Part shown: positions 1 to 13,127 of the stretch, in pieces
How the letters are laid out: each line of letters begins with the position of its first letter
Position numbering within the stretch: position 1 is the first letter of the stretch
NCBI GenBank assembly: GCA_015179025.1
Contig: WHUX01000004.1
Coordinates: 620,001-684,000, forward strand
From: Terfezia claveryi
Lineage: Eukaryota; Ascomycota; Pezizomycetes; Pezizales; Pezizaceae
Length of the DNA stretch: 64,000 nt
Reading direction: 5' to 3'
Notes under the pieces: model-generated
What the model was told of the DNA's origin: nothing
What the model saw: the letters and a program-made list of their open reading frames with translations, nothing else
Databases searched by the model: none
Translations under genes and position numbers: made by a program

Positions 1-3000
1 GACCGTGGAGAACTTGGATAACATCTACCGCACGTATATTTACGAAGTAGGTTTTGGGAGTAGAGTGTTTTGGGCAGACCTCAATAAGATGTCTATATAT
101 ACAGTATGTCATGTAATGATTCAAGAAGACTAAGATACTCGATATATACACCCTAATTACCCACTGAACTCCTATAAATTCCTCCATATATGGAAGCTTT
201 CTATCTAATACTCATGCTAAATAATCCCAAACACCTAGATGCTACTATCACACACGCATTATTATTAAACTACAGACTTGAAGTACCAACAACAAGCCGA
301 TGAAAAGCAACGTTTTATACTCTAGAACTTATGGATCTATACAAAATGTTATTTTTAGTTGCAATTACACTTTTGTAAGCCAGCTATCAAAGTTTACGTC
401 AGTTATAGATCCACTATCTACTATATGTATGTATGTTGTATTTTTTTTAAAAGGATCTTTTTGATTACTCGTATGCACCATTATTCGGGGTGGTATGACG
501 AGCTACCGGGAAGCCCAGGTGGATTCAAGGTCAGGCAAGGTAATCTGCCCATATGTTGTGTGAGCCTATCTAGTAGGGAAGCTTGGCTTAGAACAAAATG
601 ATGGGAATGGTTTCTTTATATAGTACTAATGTAGGTAAGTACTACTAAAATACCAAATTCATCGTAGAGAATTGAAGCTGGTGGCTGCGAAAAGGGGGAG
701 GTAGTTATCTGTTACCCTGAAACTGAGCATGAATTAGGTCTAGAAACGAATAAACGGAACTGGTATTTGACAAACTCTTGCATTCACAAATGTTTATATA
801 TCTTATTTCTTGCTATTTACAACACAGTTTAATATTCGATTCCACCATTTAGTTCTGTGATATCTAGTATAATTAATTTACAAAACTTGAGCAACGTGAG
901 AAACCCATCTTCATTTCAAGCCACCGGGGCATTTCTTAGAAATAATAATTCTGCTGCTGATGATGATGATATAGATGAAGAGGAGTAACAAGGTAAGCAA
1001 AATTAGAGATCTTGTATGTTTCACCTCTATCTTCCACTTGGGTATAGCACGGTATGGTTTCTTGCCAGCAAAGAATCAGGGATCACGATCTGTTGCATTT
1101 CCTCCCCGAAGCCAATCGCACATATGTCGGTATTCGGGCTGAGTTTGGTGAGAGCAAGCCCTGCATTCCATACATTCTATATAACACACATTCATTTGGG
1201 CCGGCAAGCAGCCAATTAGGTACCTATCGCGGAAAAAAATCCACGATTCGTCCATCATGATGAATCATTAACCACTTGTACCCCCCGGAGCTCCCATATT
1301 CCCCCACTGGCAAGGCAACGGCATCACCTTCCATACCGAGATGTCGTCTATGTCAGTCTGAAAACACGCTGATCTTTGCGCGAACGCCCGCATCTTATAT
1401 GTAAGGATTGATATACGTGGCGAGCCTATTCCCATCACCATCTACCATCCCATCACCTCATTGGTCAGCATCCCAACCAACAGGTACAACAGCTGTCAAC
1501 ACCTCTCTGCCGGGCCACCGTATTCTAGAAGTCCCATGCGAGTGGTCTTTAGGAATATGGAATCAATGCAGAATGTTGCAAACCGAGCTGCTTCAAAGCT
1601 GTAGGTACCTTACGCAATTGGTTTTGACGGGTTCATCAAATGTTACCAGTAAGCCTCATGTAGCCACTGCTATTTATATATTTCAATTTGTTACCCGTGT
1701 TGGTGCCGCTCTATTGATGGATATACGTGTGTACATACTTATGTATGTGCTCGAGTACCGTACATACATTATGTGGATGAAAAAATATTGACGACACGGC
1801 ATATTGATGGATGCAATGGCACGGCACGGCGGATTTGCAATTGAGATCCCGGCTGGCCAATTAGGTGTTTTGGGAGGATATCTCATCGGGTATTGTGCAT
1901 ATGGAGGGAAACGGTTGGTAGAGGGATTTTGAAGCGCATCAGGAATTACCTACTCTAGCCTAGCGTTGTGACTAGGTAAACCGCCACAATATGTCGGTAA
2001 ACACGCCAGCCACTCACAATGTTGCGCCACATACGGAGTAAACAACTACTTTTAGCCGGGGTGTCGATATTAAGTTAGAATAATAAAATATGAAGAGCTG
2101 GTACCCCGCATTGCTTTTTCCCCCATATGGAGTGACGTGTCTCGCGCGGCCTCATGTGATTAAACATCATGGTTTGGAAAAAGTAATTTCCCACTGCCGG
2201 CGCGCATGTAAACAGAGTTAGGGTTGTACCGTACAGGTCTGATTTGAAGCCATGAACAACACTTTTGGGCTGGAGGATGTCAACAACCGCGATCGTGCGA
2301 TGCGATTAAGGACGTGCAGACTCAACAATAGCCAGATGTGACAAAGTCGAGGATATATATGGTATGATGTACGATGTACAGAGTTCAGTGGGTCGTATTG
2401 GGGGGCATATAATGCAATGTGGTCTGTTCCTCACCCTCCCTCTCTCCATTTGGTAGGAGAAAGGAGTCGCACATCTATTCCTCTTTCTGATCGTTTGGAG
2501 TTGCTAAGATTGGTGGGCGGGTGATTCGAGTGAAGCCCATTGGCGCGTTGCACACATCGCTCTACCCACTGCAAGAGTACTTAAACAACTTTGTAGCGTC
2601 ATCATGCAGCTCCTTTTCCGTTCTAAGGACAGGCGTGCGCAAAATCCGTTTTCCGTAAAGCCTGTTTGGAATTGAATGTATTGTCTTGAGAATGCATCTG
2701 ACTGGCAGCTATTCCATTTGTCTCGAGACATACGGAGTATTGACGTGGGGATTCGAAAAAATAATGGGGCCTCATGATCAAGCCGATAATGGAGAACAAG
2801 ATACTCCGTACATATAGGGGGTTTAGGGGCCTTAATGTGACCTCGAGATGTGGGTCATTAACCTAACGGTGTGGTGATGTGATACACCCGCGTATGCTTG
2901 TGAAGCCACGGTATGCAGAAGAAGTTCTGGGTCAAATATCGCAACTCTATGGGGCGGCGGGGTTCGAGAAGAGAGACGAGGATTGCCTTCTCAGGTCAAT

Positions 3001-4029
3001 TGTTTTGGGCTTCGTATTCATACTATTCATACCCTATCACTTAAGAAATAAAATCCGGACTAGCATGGGAATAACCATACTTATCTTTTGATAGCTATAC
3101 ATCACCATCGTTCTTCCCAGTGTATACGCTACGTTGCATGTGGATATTATTTAGTGCTGCCCTGCTATCGTGATACCTTGCATTGGCGTTCATATCACCG
3201 AGCCCCTGCTCCTCCATCATATCCCACACTCACTCCCCCACCCCTCACTCCCAACTCCCATCATCATCATCAACGCCGACATCTTACTCGTCGAGGGCCC
3301 CTCTGCTCTACCCTCTGCTCTGCTTCTGGCTTAATCTGTAGGTCACCGTGCCTCAAAATTGCCCCAATCACCCCCCCACCCCAACAACGAGTGACCAGTT
3401 TGTAGCTTTGCTAATATACGACACGTCAAACCCGGATCAGTTAAGTCAACTCTCAGCTTGGGGAAAGAGAGGCAGGTGGACCACGCAGCAGAAACAAAAA
3501 GACTCGTCAAAGGAAAGGATTGCAGGCAAGTGATCCCTTTGGTTGACTGTCCTACCCTTCACCATTTCCCTGCTATCTAGAGCGTGCTCCTCACCAAGTG
3601 TACTTCAATCCGTTTGAGTTTACTGCTTTCCCCCCCGTCTAACTTCCATCTCTGATCTCTTCCCCGCATTATCATACTCAAATACCCAGTGGGCTGGAAA
3701 CTTCCTTCTGCTTTCCTCAATACCTTATTCCTACACAGAACTCTGCTCGTTGTTGTGGTGGAAGAAGATGAGCCCCTTTCTTCTGCAAGATCAGAAATAA
3801 AAGCAGCATCTTCAGACGCTTCGGAATACCCAGAGATCGTCTTGTTTTCCGATTGGCTCGCAAGGACTAGACTTTCCAGCTTCCTGCATGCGAAGAAAGT
3901 CCTGGTCAAAAGATTTTTCTGGCAGGTTTGTTATAGTATTTGAAGGTTGACTAATATCTCGTTTACCCTGGAAGCAGCGAGAACGAGTGATCTATACAGT
4001 ACATATTCCCACGGCGAACCCGAACCTTA
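1..4029. other. Intergenic region upstream of the giant protein gene
   Basis: No convincing gene was found in these 4 kb. Open frames are short and lack recognisable motifs or splice partners. One short SINE-like insertion lies at 440-551. The last 500 bases are pyrimidine-rich, as is common in fungal 5' flanks and leaders, and probably contain the promoter and 5' UTR of the gene starting at 4078. Confidence 0.5.
440..551 (-). mobile_element. Short SINE-like element (copy A)
   Basis: On the minus strand the order is a box-B-like stretch (ACCTTGAATCCACC), a short hairpin and a terminal A-rich tail, seen here as a T run at the plus-strand left edge. It matches the element at 33642-33750 through hairpin and B-box region. 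The 8-mer TATGTTGT occurs at both edges (432-439 and 552-559) and is a plausible target-site duplication. Length is about 110 bp, very short for a SINE. The B box suggests a tRNA-derived pol III unit, which is inference. Confidence 0.6.
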
Positions 4030-4077
4030 GTGAATACCGCATTATACCCACTTTTCCATATACCACAACCTCACATC

Positions 4078-7000
4078 ATGTCTTCTACCTTAGATAGCGG
4101 CCCGATCTCGCAAGAGGTTGGGGTTACTGATGAAGCGGAGCATCACGCTCTTGTTGAGGAAGTAGAGAAGGCTATTGAAGGTGCCGAAGAGGCCCTCCCC
4201 CACTTCATACTCGGCATAGATAAGGAGAGGTCTAAAATAGAGAATGTCAACTGCTCAATAGAAAACCAAACTGATGGCGAGTCAAAAGACGAGTCGACGG
4301 ATGGGGCTATTGGCGTTACTGTAGAGACAACTGACTCAGAGATACCCGTCACCTCTGCTCCCATAATCGATCTAAAAGACGACGTTTCGTCCGGAATAAC
4401 CTACGATGAACACACATCCACATCTATATCTAACACCGAATCACAAAAGTCAGAGGGCGACGATATAATACATCACAACGAAGAGTCGGGAGAGAAGCCC
4501 GAGGAGAAGGCGGAAACTGCTGAAGAGGAGAAACTGATATCCTCTTCATATGAGGCAGAGACAGAAGGGCATTTAGTCACAGATGATACCAAAGAGTCAC
4601 AAGCTACGCAAGTAGAATCTGTGCAAGAATCCGCAAAAGAGGAGCCTTCTTTACCTACACATCATGGCACCGAACCCAATGCGGTCCATACTCCCGAAAA
4701 AATTCCGCCCACTCCTAAGCATGAGGCAGAAGGTGAAGCTGCTTCGTCCGAGGCACCTATAGAAGTTTCCCCAGAGCAATTCGAACATTCACCTCCAGCA
4801 ACTGATATTGAGGATACAGAGTCTGGTGCGAACGCCTCCACAGATAAACCTACACGCGCGGAACCAGAATCCCAAGGTACTGTTGAGGAAGTACAGCCTG
4901 AAATGGGCCATACGGCATCTTCAGATTCCGCACTAGATTTCACACCAGCCATTGTTTCCGAAGCCGAGCCAGAAACACCTGTAGGGAATATCAATGAAGA
5001 ATTGGGTGCACCATACATAGAGGAAGCTAGATTTGAACCCCCAGTGACAGAGGAAGGGAGGCCTATAGAAGTTGCGCAAGAGACACCCCTCGAGACTAAA
5101 TATGCAGACGAGTCCGAACTTTCACAACACGAAGATGTTTCTATAGCTGAAAACCCCGCTGATTTAGAGAGATCTGAAGCCGTTGAACCGCCTGCTGTAC
5201 AAGATAAGGCACTAGAGGCTGAGGGCAAAACCGAGGAGCCAACTGTACCAGCCCCCACCGTCGACAATTATGATACTTCTGTCGATTCCGTCAGCTCCAA
5301 ACCCTCCCACGACCAGATGGATGCTCCCGTGGTCGATGATCATGATGTACTAGCTCTTGACTCTGTGAAGGAGCAATCTCGCACTACTTACAACGAGGAG
5401 GGCCCCAAGGAGGAAGCCTTGGCTGAAGAGTCTAAACCAGAAACAGAGTCAAGTCTAGTGGAAGAGTCTCAGTCAGATATCCTCAAGACTGATGAAGAGG
5501 CGCAGCCCGTAGCTGAAATCACTGCCGAAACTACACTAGTCTCTGAAGAGCTACAAGACCTACCAGTAGCGACTGAACAAAAGACCGAAGACCGTGTTCT
5601 GGAATCTCCTAAAGAAGAGGCAGTACCACAAGAAACAGACAGCACTCCTCATGTTGAAGCTTCAGTTGAGGAAAGTTCCTCGGAGGAGGCAGCCATCGAA
5701 GACCCAATATCCGCGGAAGCTGATGTAACCCCAGAGAAGAATGAGACTGAGGAGATCCATGAAGAAGGTGCAGAGGTCACCGCTCCAGCCGAAGCTACAA
5801 AGGTGGATGCGAAGGAGGAGGAGGAGGCTCCAGTGCAGAGAGATGAATCCTCTTCCGAGCCACCTATGGTTGAAGAGAGGAAGCCAGAAGAGCAGGTCGT
5901 ATTAATGGTGGAGTCGTCTGAGCATGTTGAGGAACCAGCTGCACTCGCCGTAGCAGAGGAAACTGAGCATGAAACAGAGGCAAATGGTAAAGAGGAAGTT
6001 CATTCCGGAGAGGTTAAAGAAGAGGAGGATAAGGGTTATGATGGGATAGTTCAGGGGTCTGCCCCCGAGGCTAAGGCCGAGGAAACGAAGCCTGAGCCTG
6101 AAGCAAGTGTGCAAGAGATCCTGGCCCTAGTTGACAGGGAAATGAAGCCCGAGCCTGAAGTCATTCCAGATGAGACTGCTCACATTGAAGACGCACCAGT
6201 TACTTCAGAGACGATCGACGAAACTCCGGTTCCCGCTGCGACTGGACAGAATGATTCCACCGAGCAGACTGCCCCGGCTGAAGTGTCTGCTCTAGTCCCC
6301 GCAACGGCTGACGAGCATTCGGAATCCGTTCCCGTTGAGGGGAAGAGTGAAGAATTCTTGATAGAGGAGAACAGTGAATTTTCTTTTTCTGTAGCAGTGG
6401 AGTCTGAAGAGGTCAAGGAAGAGGTAAATAAAATTCAGTGTTTAAGTTTCTGCGATTGGAATTGCTAATAATACCCCGGACAGGTGCCGGTCGTTGAGGA
6501 AGAACCAAAAGCTGAGGACAAAACATTTCTCGACGAAGCAAAGCCTGAAGCAGAGGAGATCAAGGTTGAAGGGAATACTGTGGCTGAATCTGCAGTTGAG
6601 ACTAAGGAGACAGTACTGGAGCATACCAACGGGCTAGCTGGGGAAGCCGTAGAGCAAGTTCCTCACAAAACAAATGCGGAAGTTGCCTCTGAAGAGCCCC
6701 TCGTTGGAGTTAACGAGATTGAAAACGTTCCTGCCACCGAAACGCCTTTGGAAGAAGGCGTAACTCCCGTCGCTGAAGAGCCAGTTCCTGAAGTGGCACA
6801 AATCTCAGGGCCTGCTGCGGAAGAAATTTTGGCTGAGGAAGCCCCGGTGGTAGTGGAAGAGATATCAATCGTGGAGGAGAAAGTCAGCGAAGAATCTCCC
6901 GCCCTGGTCACAGGAGAGTCAAAAGTCGAAGGAGTCGAGGCTGCCCCAGAAGTCCTTGCAGACAACGGAACAACAGCCGAAGAAGCTCCAGATGCAGATA

Positions 7001-10000
7001 ATCAACAAACGGAAGCAACATCGGTTGAAGAATTGGCTCCTGAGGGGAGCTCGGCTACCAAGGAAACACCTGCATTGGAAACACCTGTAACGGAGCAAAC
7101 CGCTTCTAGTGAAGTATCTACTCCAATGAACCATGAGAGTGCTGAGCAGCAAGCTGCTACCGAGGAGCTGGTTATTGAAGAAGTACCAACAAAGGTGGAA
7201 GAGCCCTTGGCTGTCGAAGAGCCAGAGATGGGAGTAGTAACTCCAGCTACCGAAGACTTACAAATTCCTTCAGTTGAAAAAGTTCCAGCCACCGAGCAAG
7301 AACCAGTAGCAGTAGAGGAAGAGTCCACTCCAGAAAACTCAGCAGCTGTTGATGAGCCAGTTACTGAACTCGAAGCTCCAGCAGTTGAGGAACCACACAC
7401 CGAAGAATTTCCAGTGGAGGAACCCACGGTAGAATTTTCAACTGTCGTCGAAGAACCGGTCACTGAAGCACCAATCCCTGTTGAAGAAGAGCAAGTAATA
7501 ATGTCTGTAATTGAAGAAGTTTTGGTGGATCAACCATGCGTGGAGCTTGCAACTGTGGAGGAGCCAGTGACTGAGGCTGCAGTATCTGTTATCCAGGCAG
7601 AGGAATCAGCAGCGCCTCAAGATGAAGAAGTACCTACGGCTGAAGAAGTACCTGCGATTAAAGAAGAACTACCTGAGGCCGATGAAGTACCTGCAGTAGA
7701 TGAAGTACCTGTGATTGAAGAAGTATCTGCTACTGCTACGGAGGAGCCCGAGACCACCGAGGACCCAGTTGCTGAAGCTGTAACTCCTGCCGTGGAGGAA
7801 CAGGTAGTATCGACGCCTGCAATTGAAGAAGTTCCTGCTGAGGAACCCCTGGTGGAGCACCCTGCGGTTGTCGAATCAGTGACTGGGGTTGCAACCCATG
7901 CAGTGGAAGAACTAGATGCCCCAACGCCTGAGGTCGAGTTAGTCGCTGGCACTGATTATTCCCTGGCCGAAGAGCCCACCAGTATTGAAGAACGAACGAC
8001 TGAGGCTATCACGCCTACTGTCCAGGGGGAGGAAGCACGAGCCCCTGCAATTGAAGACACGCCAGTCGAACAGCCTCTGGTCCAGCATGTTATCGTGGAA
8101 GAGGAAGTGACAGAAATTCTTACAACCCCTGTTCCTGTGCAAGAGGAAGTACCCGTGGAGCAACCTCCAGTGGAGTACGCTCTAGTTGAGGAAACAGATA
8201 CCGAAGCTCCACCAACTCCTGCTCCCGAGCAAGAGGAAATCTCAATACCCGCCATTGAAGAGATTCCAGTGGAGAAGCAAGCCGAGCAAGTTCCCGTCGA
8301 AGAACCAGTGACTGAAGTTCTACCGACTCTTGCTCCTGAGCAAGAGGAAATCTCAACGCCTGCCATTGAGGAGGCTGTAGTGGAGCACGCTTCTGATGAA
8401 GAGCTAGTGACGAAATCTCCAACTCCTACTCCTGAGCAAGAAGAAATATCAACTCCTGAAATCGAGGAGGTTTCGGTGGAGAATGCCCCAGTCGAAAGTG
8501 CACTCGTCGACGAACCAGTGACGGAAGCGCAGACCCCTGTAGCTGAGCAAGAAGAGGTATCTACTCCTGAAATTGAGGAGGTTTCGGTGGAGAATTCCCC
8601 AGTTGAGATTGCACTCGTCGACGAACCAGTGACGGAAGCGCAGACCCCTGTAGCTGAGAAAGAAGAGGTATCAACTCCTGAAATCGAGGAGGTTTCGGTG
8701 GAGACTGCTCCAGTCCAGCAAACTCTTGTCGACGAGCCAGTGACTGAGACTGTTGCCTCTGCTATCCAGGAAGAGGAGGTTATAGCACTCCCAATTGAAG
8801 ATGAAGTGGAGCAACCAACAGTGGAGCAAGCTTTCGTTGAGGAACCAGTAACCGAAGCTCCGGCCCCTGTTATTGAGCAAGAGCAAGTATCGACACCAAC
8901 AATTGAAGAGGATCCGGCAGAGGAGCTAGCTACCGAAGCTCCGACCTTTATTGATGAGCAAGAGCAAGTATCTACTCCTGCCATTGAGGGATCCTCCGTG
9001 GAAACTCCTCTGGGAGAGGTTACACTTGTGGAAGAGCCAGTGATAGTAGCTGCAACACCTGCTGTTGAGGAAGAACAAACACAAGCACCTATTTTGGATT
9101 CTCCGGTGCAAGACTCTGCAGTAGAGCTTGCAATTCCAGTAGAAGCTGGACAAGAATCACCCGCGGGAGGAGCAGCGGCTGAGGGATCCGCACCTGAAAC
9201 AAGCGAACTAACCCTAGCTACCAAAGTTCAATCTGTTGAAGGCGATAAAGTTACACCAACGGCTGACGGTAAGGAATCCCCAACTTTTGCTGAAGGCGTG
9301 GCTAAGACTGCAGCAGTGCCTGAAGCACTGGTGCCTCAAGAGGAGCCAGTGGAGAATGCGGATCATGCTCGGACCGAACAGGAGGCTCTCAAGATTGAAG
9401 TAATCGACGAACCACAGGAAATCATTCCTACAGAAGACGTCAAGCAAGAGCCGGTTAGCGCTGCTATGGAAGTTCCCCAAGAGCAGAAAAGAGCCGAGCC
9501 AGCTACCGAAAGCCATGAAGCGACCACCGCCGCTCCCGAGGATCATAAAACGTATGCGGAGGTCGCTCCCACAGATACTGAGAAACAGGCGAGTAGTGAT
9601 GACGTCGAGCCCGAGGCAGTTACGACGGACCAGCTGGTATCTGTACATGAACCAAAGCCGGAGGAGGACGCCCCAGAATCTGTCAATGTGGTAGACGAAT
9701 CAGCTCCAGAGGCCTCGGCTGAAGCCGCAGCAGTGGAGCATATTTCTGAGAGCCCTGTGGTAAGTATCAGTATATATAATATAGTCGCTATTGTAGATGC
9801 TTACTATGATACGCAGGACGTTTCTGCGCCTGTCGAAGTCCCATCCATCTTTGGTGGTGATATTCCCAGCACTAAGGAAGAGGAAACCGAGCTTCCCCTT
9901 ACCCAGGAAGCTGAGAGCATGGATAAAGAGGGCGTGGCCGAGGAAACAGTAACTGCTAATGTCCCTGCTAAGGAGACTGCACAAGAGCAACGCGATTTCG

Positions 10001-12611
10001 ACGCTGAGCTTACTGTTCCTCTAGCTTTCCTATCCCATCCGGTCTTAGATGTTCCCTCTGACGAAGAAATTCCACAAAACCCTTTAGAGGACCAAAAACC
10101 TGTTGAAGTGCTTAAGGAGACCTCCACAGAGATACCCGAGATTCCCGCATTGGTTGTGAGCAAACCTGAAGAAAATCAGCCAAGCCATGAAGACTTTGGG
10201 GTTGATACCACCACATGTCAGAAAGATGCATCTGAGTTGTCCAAGGCGGATGCAGAGCCTGACGAAGTTATCACTGCGCAAGAGCCAGAAACACCGTCAG
10301 TTGCCACAGGGGGTATAGTAGTTGGCGTCGACGAGGATACAGGAGAGGGTGCTAGTACTGACGAGTTCGAGCATATGAGTCACGCAGACGCTGTTCCTGA
10401 TGAGCAAGAACTTGCACATGAAGAGCGTGCCACTGTTCAAGAACTACAAGTGGAACTCCCTGAAAACACAGCATTGATTCTTGTTGCTTGCGAGACTGCT
10501 GCGGCTGTTGCAGATAGTGCTGCTACTGTAGACTCAATGGACAGGTCCATCGTTGCTACCCCAATTCAGGTAGCTGCCGAGATCGCAGCAGCTGTAGAAG
10601 ATACCGCCGCGGAGTTGGATCCTACAGATCGGTCTGTTGTTCCTACTCCAGTTCCCGTGGCATCTGAAATCGCAGCAGAAGTCGAGGATATTGCTGCCAC
10701 TCTCGATATTGATGAGACTCTCTCGAAGGACCCCACTCCCATTGCTGAAGCTGCTGAGACCGCTGCCGCCGTTCAAGATATCGCTGCAATTCTGGACCCT
10801 ACAGACCGCTCAACTGTTTCTACTCCAATTCCGATAGCCGCTGAAACTGCTGCCGCAGTTGAGGACACCGCTGCTATTCTTGATGTTGACGAGAGTGGTT
10901 TAGAGGTATCTCCAATTTCTGAGGCTGCTGAAATGGCTGCCGCAGTTGTTGTTACAGCTGTAACTTTCGACGCTACCGAAATATCAACTGTTTCAACTCC
11001 GATTTTTGAAGCTGCGGAGACCACGGCTGCCGTTGAGGATACCGCTGCTAGTCTTGATATTGATGAAGACCACTCAACAGTTATTACTCCTATTCCACAG
11101 CATTCGGATGTTGCTGCTGAGGTGGCAGAAGTCGCCAAAGAACTGGATCTTGTTTCGGAGCCTGAGGTTGCTTCCGAGCTTTTTCGGGAAGAAGCCCAGT
11201 ATTCCTTTCGTGAAACACCACAGCCAACTTCCCCTCTACCAGAAACTGGAACTGCGGTGGCTGATAGTACTCCTCCTGTTGATATTAAAGGTGCACCTAG
11301 CGAGGCTGCCGCTCCGGCTCCAAGCCCTATGGTTGAGACTCCGGTTACCCTGGAAGTTGAGGCAGCAGAGACCACTAACGCTGCCGAAGAACTCGATATT
11401 GCAAGTGCGTTACCAGTTTCAGCAACACCAGGAGAACCGGTTGTTGATTCTCCGAATAATGTGGCTGCTACTACTCCCATTGTTGATGCTCCTAAAGGTG
11501 AAGTTGTTGAGCCCACAGTTGAAGCCGCCCCAGTTCCCCAGGTCATTGTCGAAGAAGACTCGAAGAGCAAGGATGGGTTAAGCGACAATTCTCTTATTGC
11601 TAGCGCAGGTTTAGCTGGTGCAACTCTTATAGGTATGTTTTCTTATTTCGATAATAAGCCGTCACATTAATAATAAATCCCAGGAGGCGGCATCTACGCG
11701 GTGACAAAAAATGACAAGACCGAGGGCGTGCCAATGGCACGTACTGTCACTAGTGAATCATCCAAATCGGTACATGACAAACCTCTTTCATTTAATGGAG
11801 ATCATATACTTCCCCATATGAAGGAGGTTGGGCCTCAGGTAGCCGAAATGGAGATTCATAGGGCAGAGATTGTTTGCCCCACTTCGAACATGCTGTCAAA
11901 GTCGGTTGACGCAATTGCTCATGACAGCGAGCTTGTGGATCACGAGCCACCTAAGGATGTGGTTTCAGCACCTGAGGAACAATTAACGGAGGGTCAATGG
12001 TTGGGACAGTCACATAAGCCAGAATCTATTCCTAAACCAGAGCCAGCCGACACTTCCAAAGGAAAGGGACCTGAGACACAAACACCAGGTTCATCCCCCG
12101 AATCGATTGAGGAAGATGATTTTGTGGAATTGCTTGAAAGTTCAGGTCACCTTCAGGCTCCACGCATGCAGCGCGACCTTTCTGGTTCATCAGAGTTTGC
12201 TGAAAGCTTGATCTCTGTCGATCTAATCTCCGAGGCGTTGAGGTACATGAGGGAAAATAACTCTGAGGCAGCCTTCAGGCCTCCTGATATCGTAGTCTCA
12301 GAAGAGACCACAGATGGGGAGCACAGGACAAGGAACATTGTGGAAGTCATCACTCCCGACACCGAGCGTAAGTATCATTCTTCCATAAGTCCATCAGAAA
12401 CTAATATTACATAGTGATCACAGAGCCCGAGCCTCGACGTAGAGACCCAAGCACTAGACGGGAACAGAGCAGACCGTCAACCAGAGGGAGCGACATGGTA
12501 TCCGCCACGCATCATAAGAACTTGATGGAAAACTTCTGGAAGCTTGTATTTGTTGGCTGGTTGGGTGGAATGGGCAAATTCTTCGTTGGGCTATTTGGCA
12601 GGAAGAAGTGA
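4078..12611 (+). CDS. Giant Glu/Ala/Val/Pro-rich repeat protein with C-terminal hydrophobic tail
   Basis: Five exons: 4078-6423, 6484-9759, 9817-11632, 11684-12367 and 12415-12611. Phases agree at every join and give 2,772 residues. The start is the ATG at 4078 (context CACATCATGTC). The protein is acidic and low-complexity throughout, built of short Glu/Val/Pro/Ala/Thr strings. A 37-residue tandem repeat lies near 8500-8721 and an Ala-rich repeat of 29-30 residues at 10486-11130. Removing the intron at 11633-11683 joins a small hydrophobic stretch around residues 2462-2488. The last about 25 residues (ENFWKLVFVGWLGGMGKFF and onward, then GRKK) are hydrophobic and aromatic, resembling a tail anchor. 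There is no N-terminal signal peptide. I recognise no family and assign no function. A scaffold or membrane-tethered disordered protein is a guess. Long open frames on the opposite strand inside it are composition artefacts. Confidence 0.85.
8500..8721 (+). repeat. 111-bp (37-codon) tandem repeat inside the giant protein
   Basis: Two adjacent copies start at 8500 and 8611, exactly 111 bp apart and nearly identical in DNA. They encode a unit beginning ALVDEPVTEAQTPVAE. Looser relatives with the same VEEPVTEAP / EQEEISTPAIEE pattern extend over about 7.4-9.0 kb, so the exon probably grew by repeated in-frame duplication. Confidence 0.85.
10486..11130 (+). repeat. Ala-rich 29-30-residue repeat array (seven to eight units)
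   Basis: Units share a core like AAETAAAVEDTAAILD, followed by a variable Asp/Ser/Thr stretch and then TPI or TPV. I count seven clear units and a weaker eighth. The Ala-rich core has helix-forming composition, while the linkers are Pro/Thr-rich. This array differs in composition from the Glu/Val/Pro repeats upstream in the same protein. Confidence 0.8.
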
Positions 12612-12869
12612 GATTATTCTTGTTTTCTTGTCCTCTTCTTCATTTTATTTCATTCCTTTCTTATATTTTTTACTTTCTTTGAGGTGGGTGTTTTACCGCC
12701 CACCTCCCTTTTTTTTCTACTGGGGATGACGTGGTGTGCTTGGTGCTTTTTTCGATGACAGTATGCTGATCTGGGTTACGTGAAGTTAACAAAGCTGATT
12801 TAAATTTTTTTTTTGCGGGGATGAAGTGGGGAGCAGCTTGGGAGTGTTTATGCAAACTATTCTGCTAGT

Positions 12870-13127
12870 ATGAGGGAGAGCCAACTCATGAGCCAGCAAA
12901 ACTTGAATTTTGAGCAGCATATGGGCGGGAGTGCAAAGGGCAAGGAGAAGGAGAAGGAGGAGGAGAAGGTTAGAGGTGGGCCGAGGGAGGAGGAGAATAA
13001 AAAGAAAAATGGGGTGACTGGAAACGGCGTGAGTGCATCGAATGGAGCGGGTTGGGTGAAGGTGAAGGAGAGCAGGCGAGGGAGTATAAAGAAGAAGTGG
13101 AATGCCTATCGGAAGAAAGGGGACTGA
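12870..13127 (+). CDS. Possible small lysine/glutamate-rich protein, uncertain
   Basis: An 85-codon open frame lies 258 bp downstream of the giant gene on the same strand. It encodes a highly charged product, with a KEKEKEEEK stretch and a basic C-terminus (SIKKKWNAYRKKGD). No intron or domain is visible. It could be a real small protein, part of the 3' UTR of the upstream gene, or chance in purine-rich DNA. I do not recognise it. Confidence 0.22.
   Translation: MRESQLMSQQNLNFEQHMGGSAKGKEKEKEEEKVRGGPREEENKKKNGVTGNGVSASNGAGWVKVKESRRGSIKKKWNAYRKKGD

Noticed and set aside
7956..9224. A 422-codon open frame on the minus strand inside the giant gene, plus similar ones at 4662-5267 and 10773-11588
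   Set aside because: They are Ser/Thr/Gly-rich complements of GAA/GAG/GCT/GTT-rich coding repeats, which contain no antisense stops. They have no introns, domains or independent composition.
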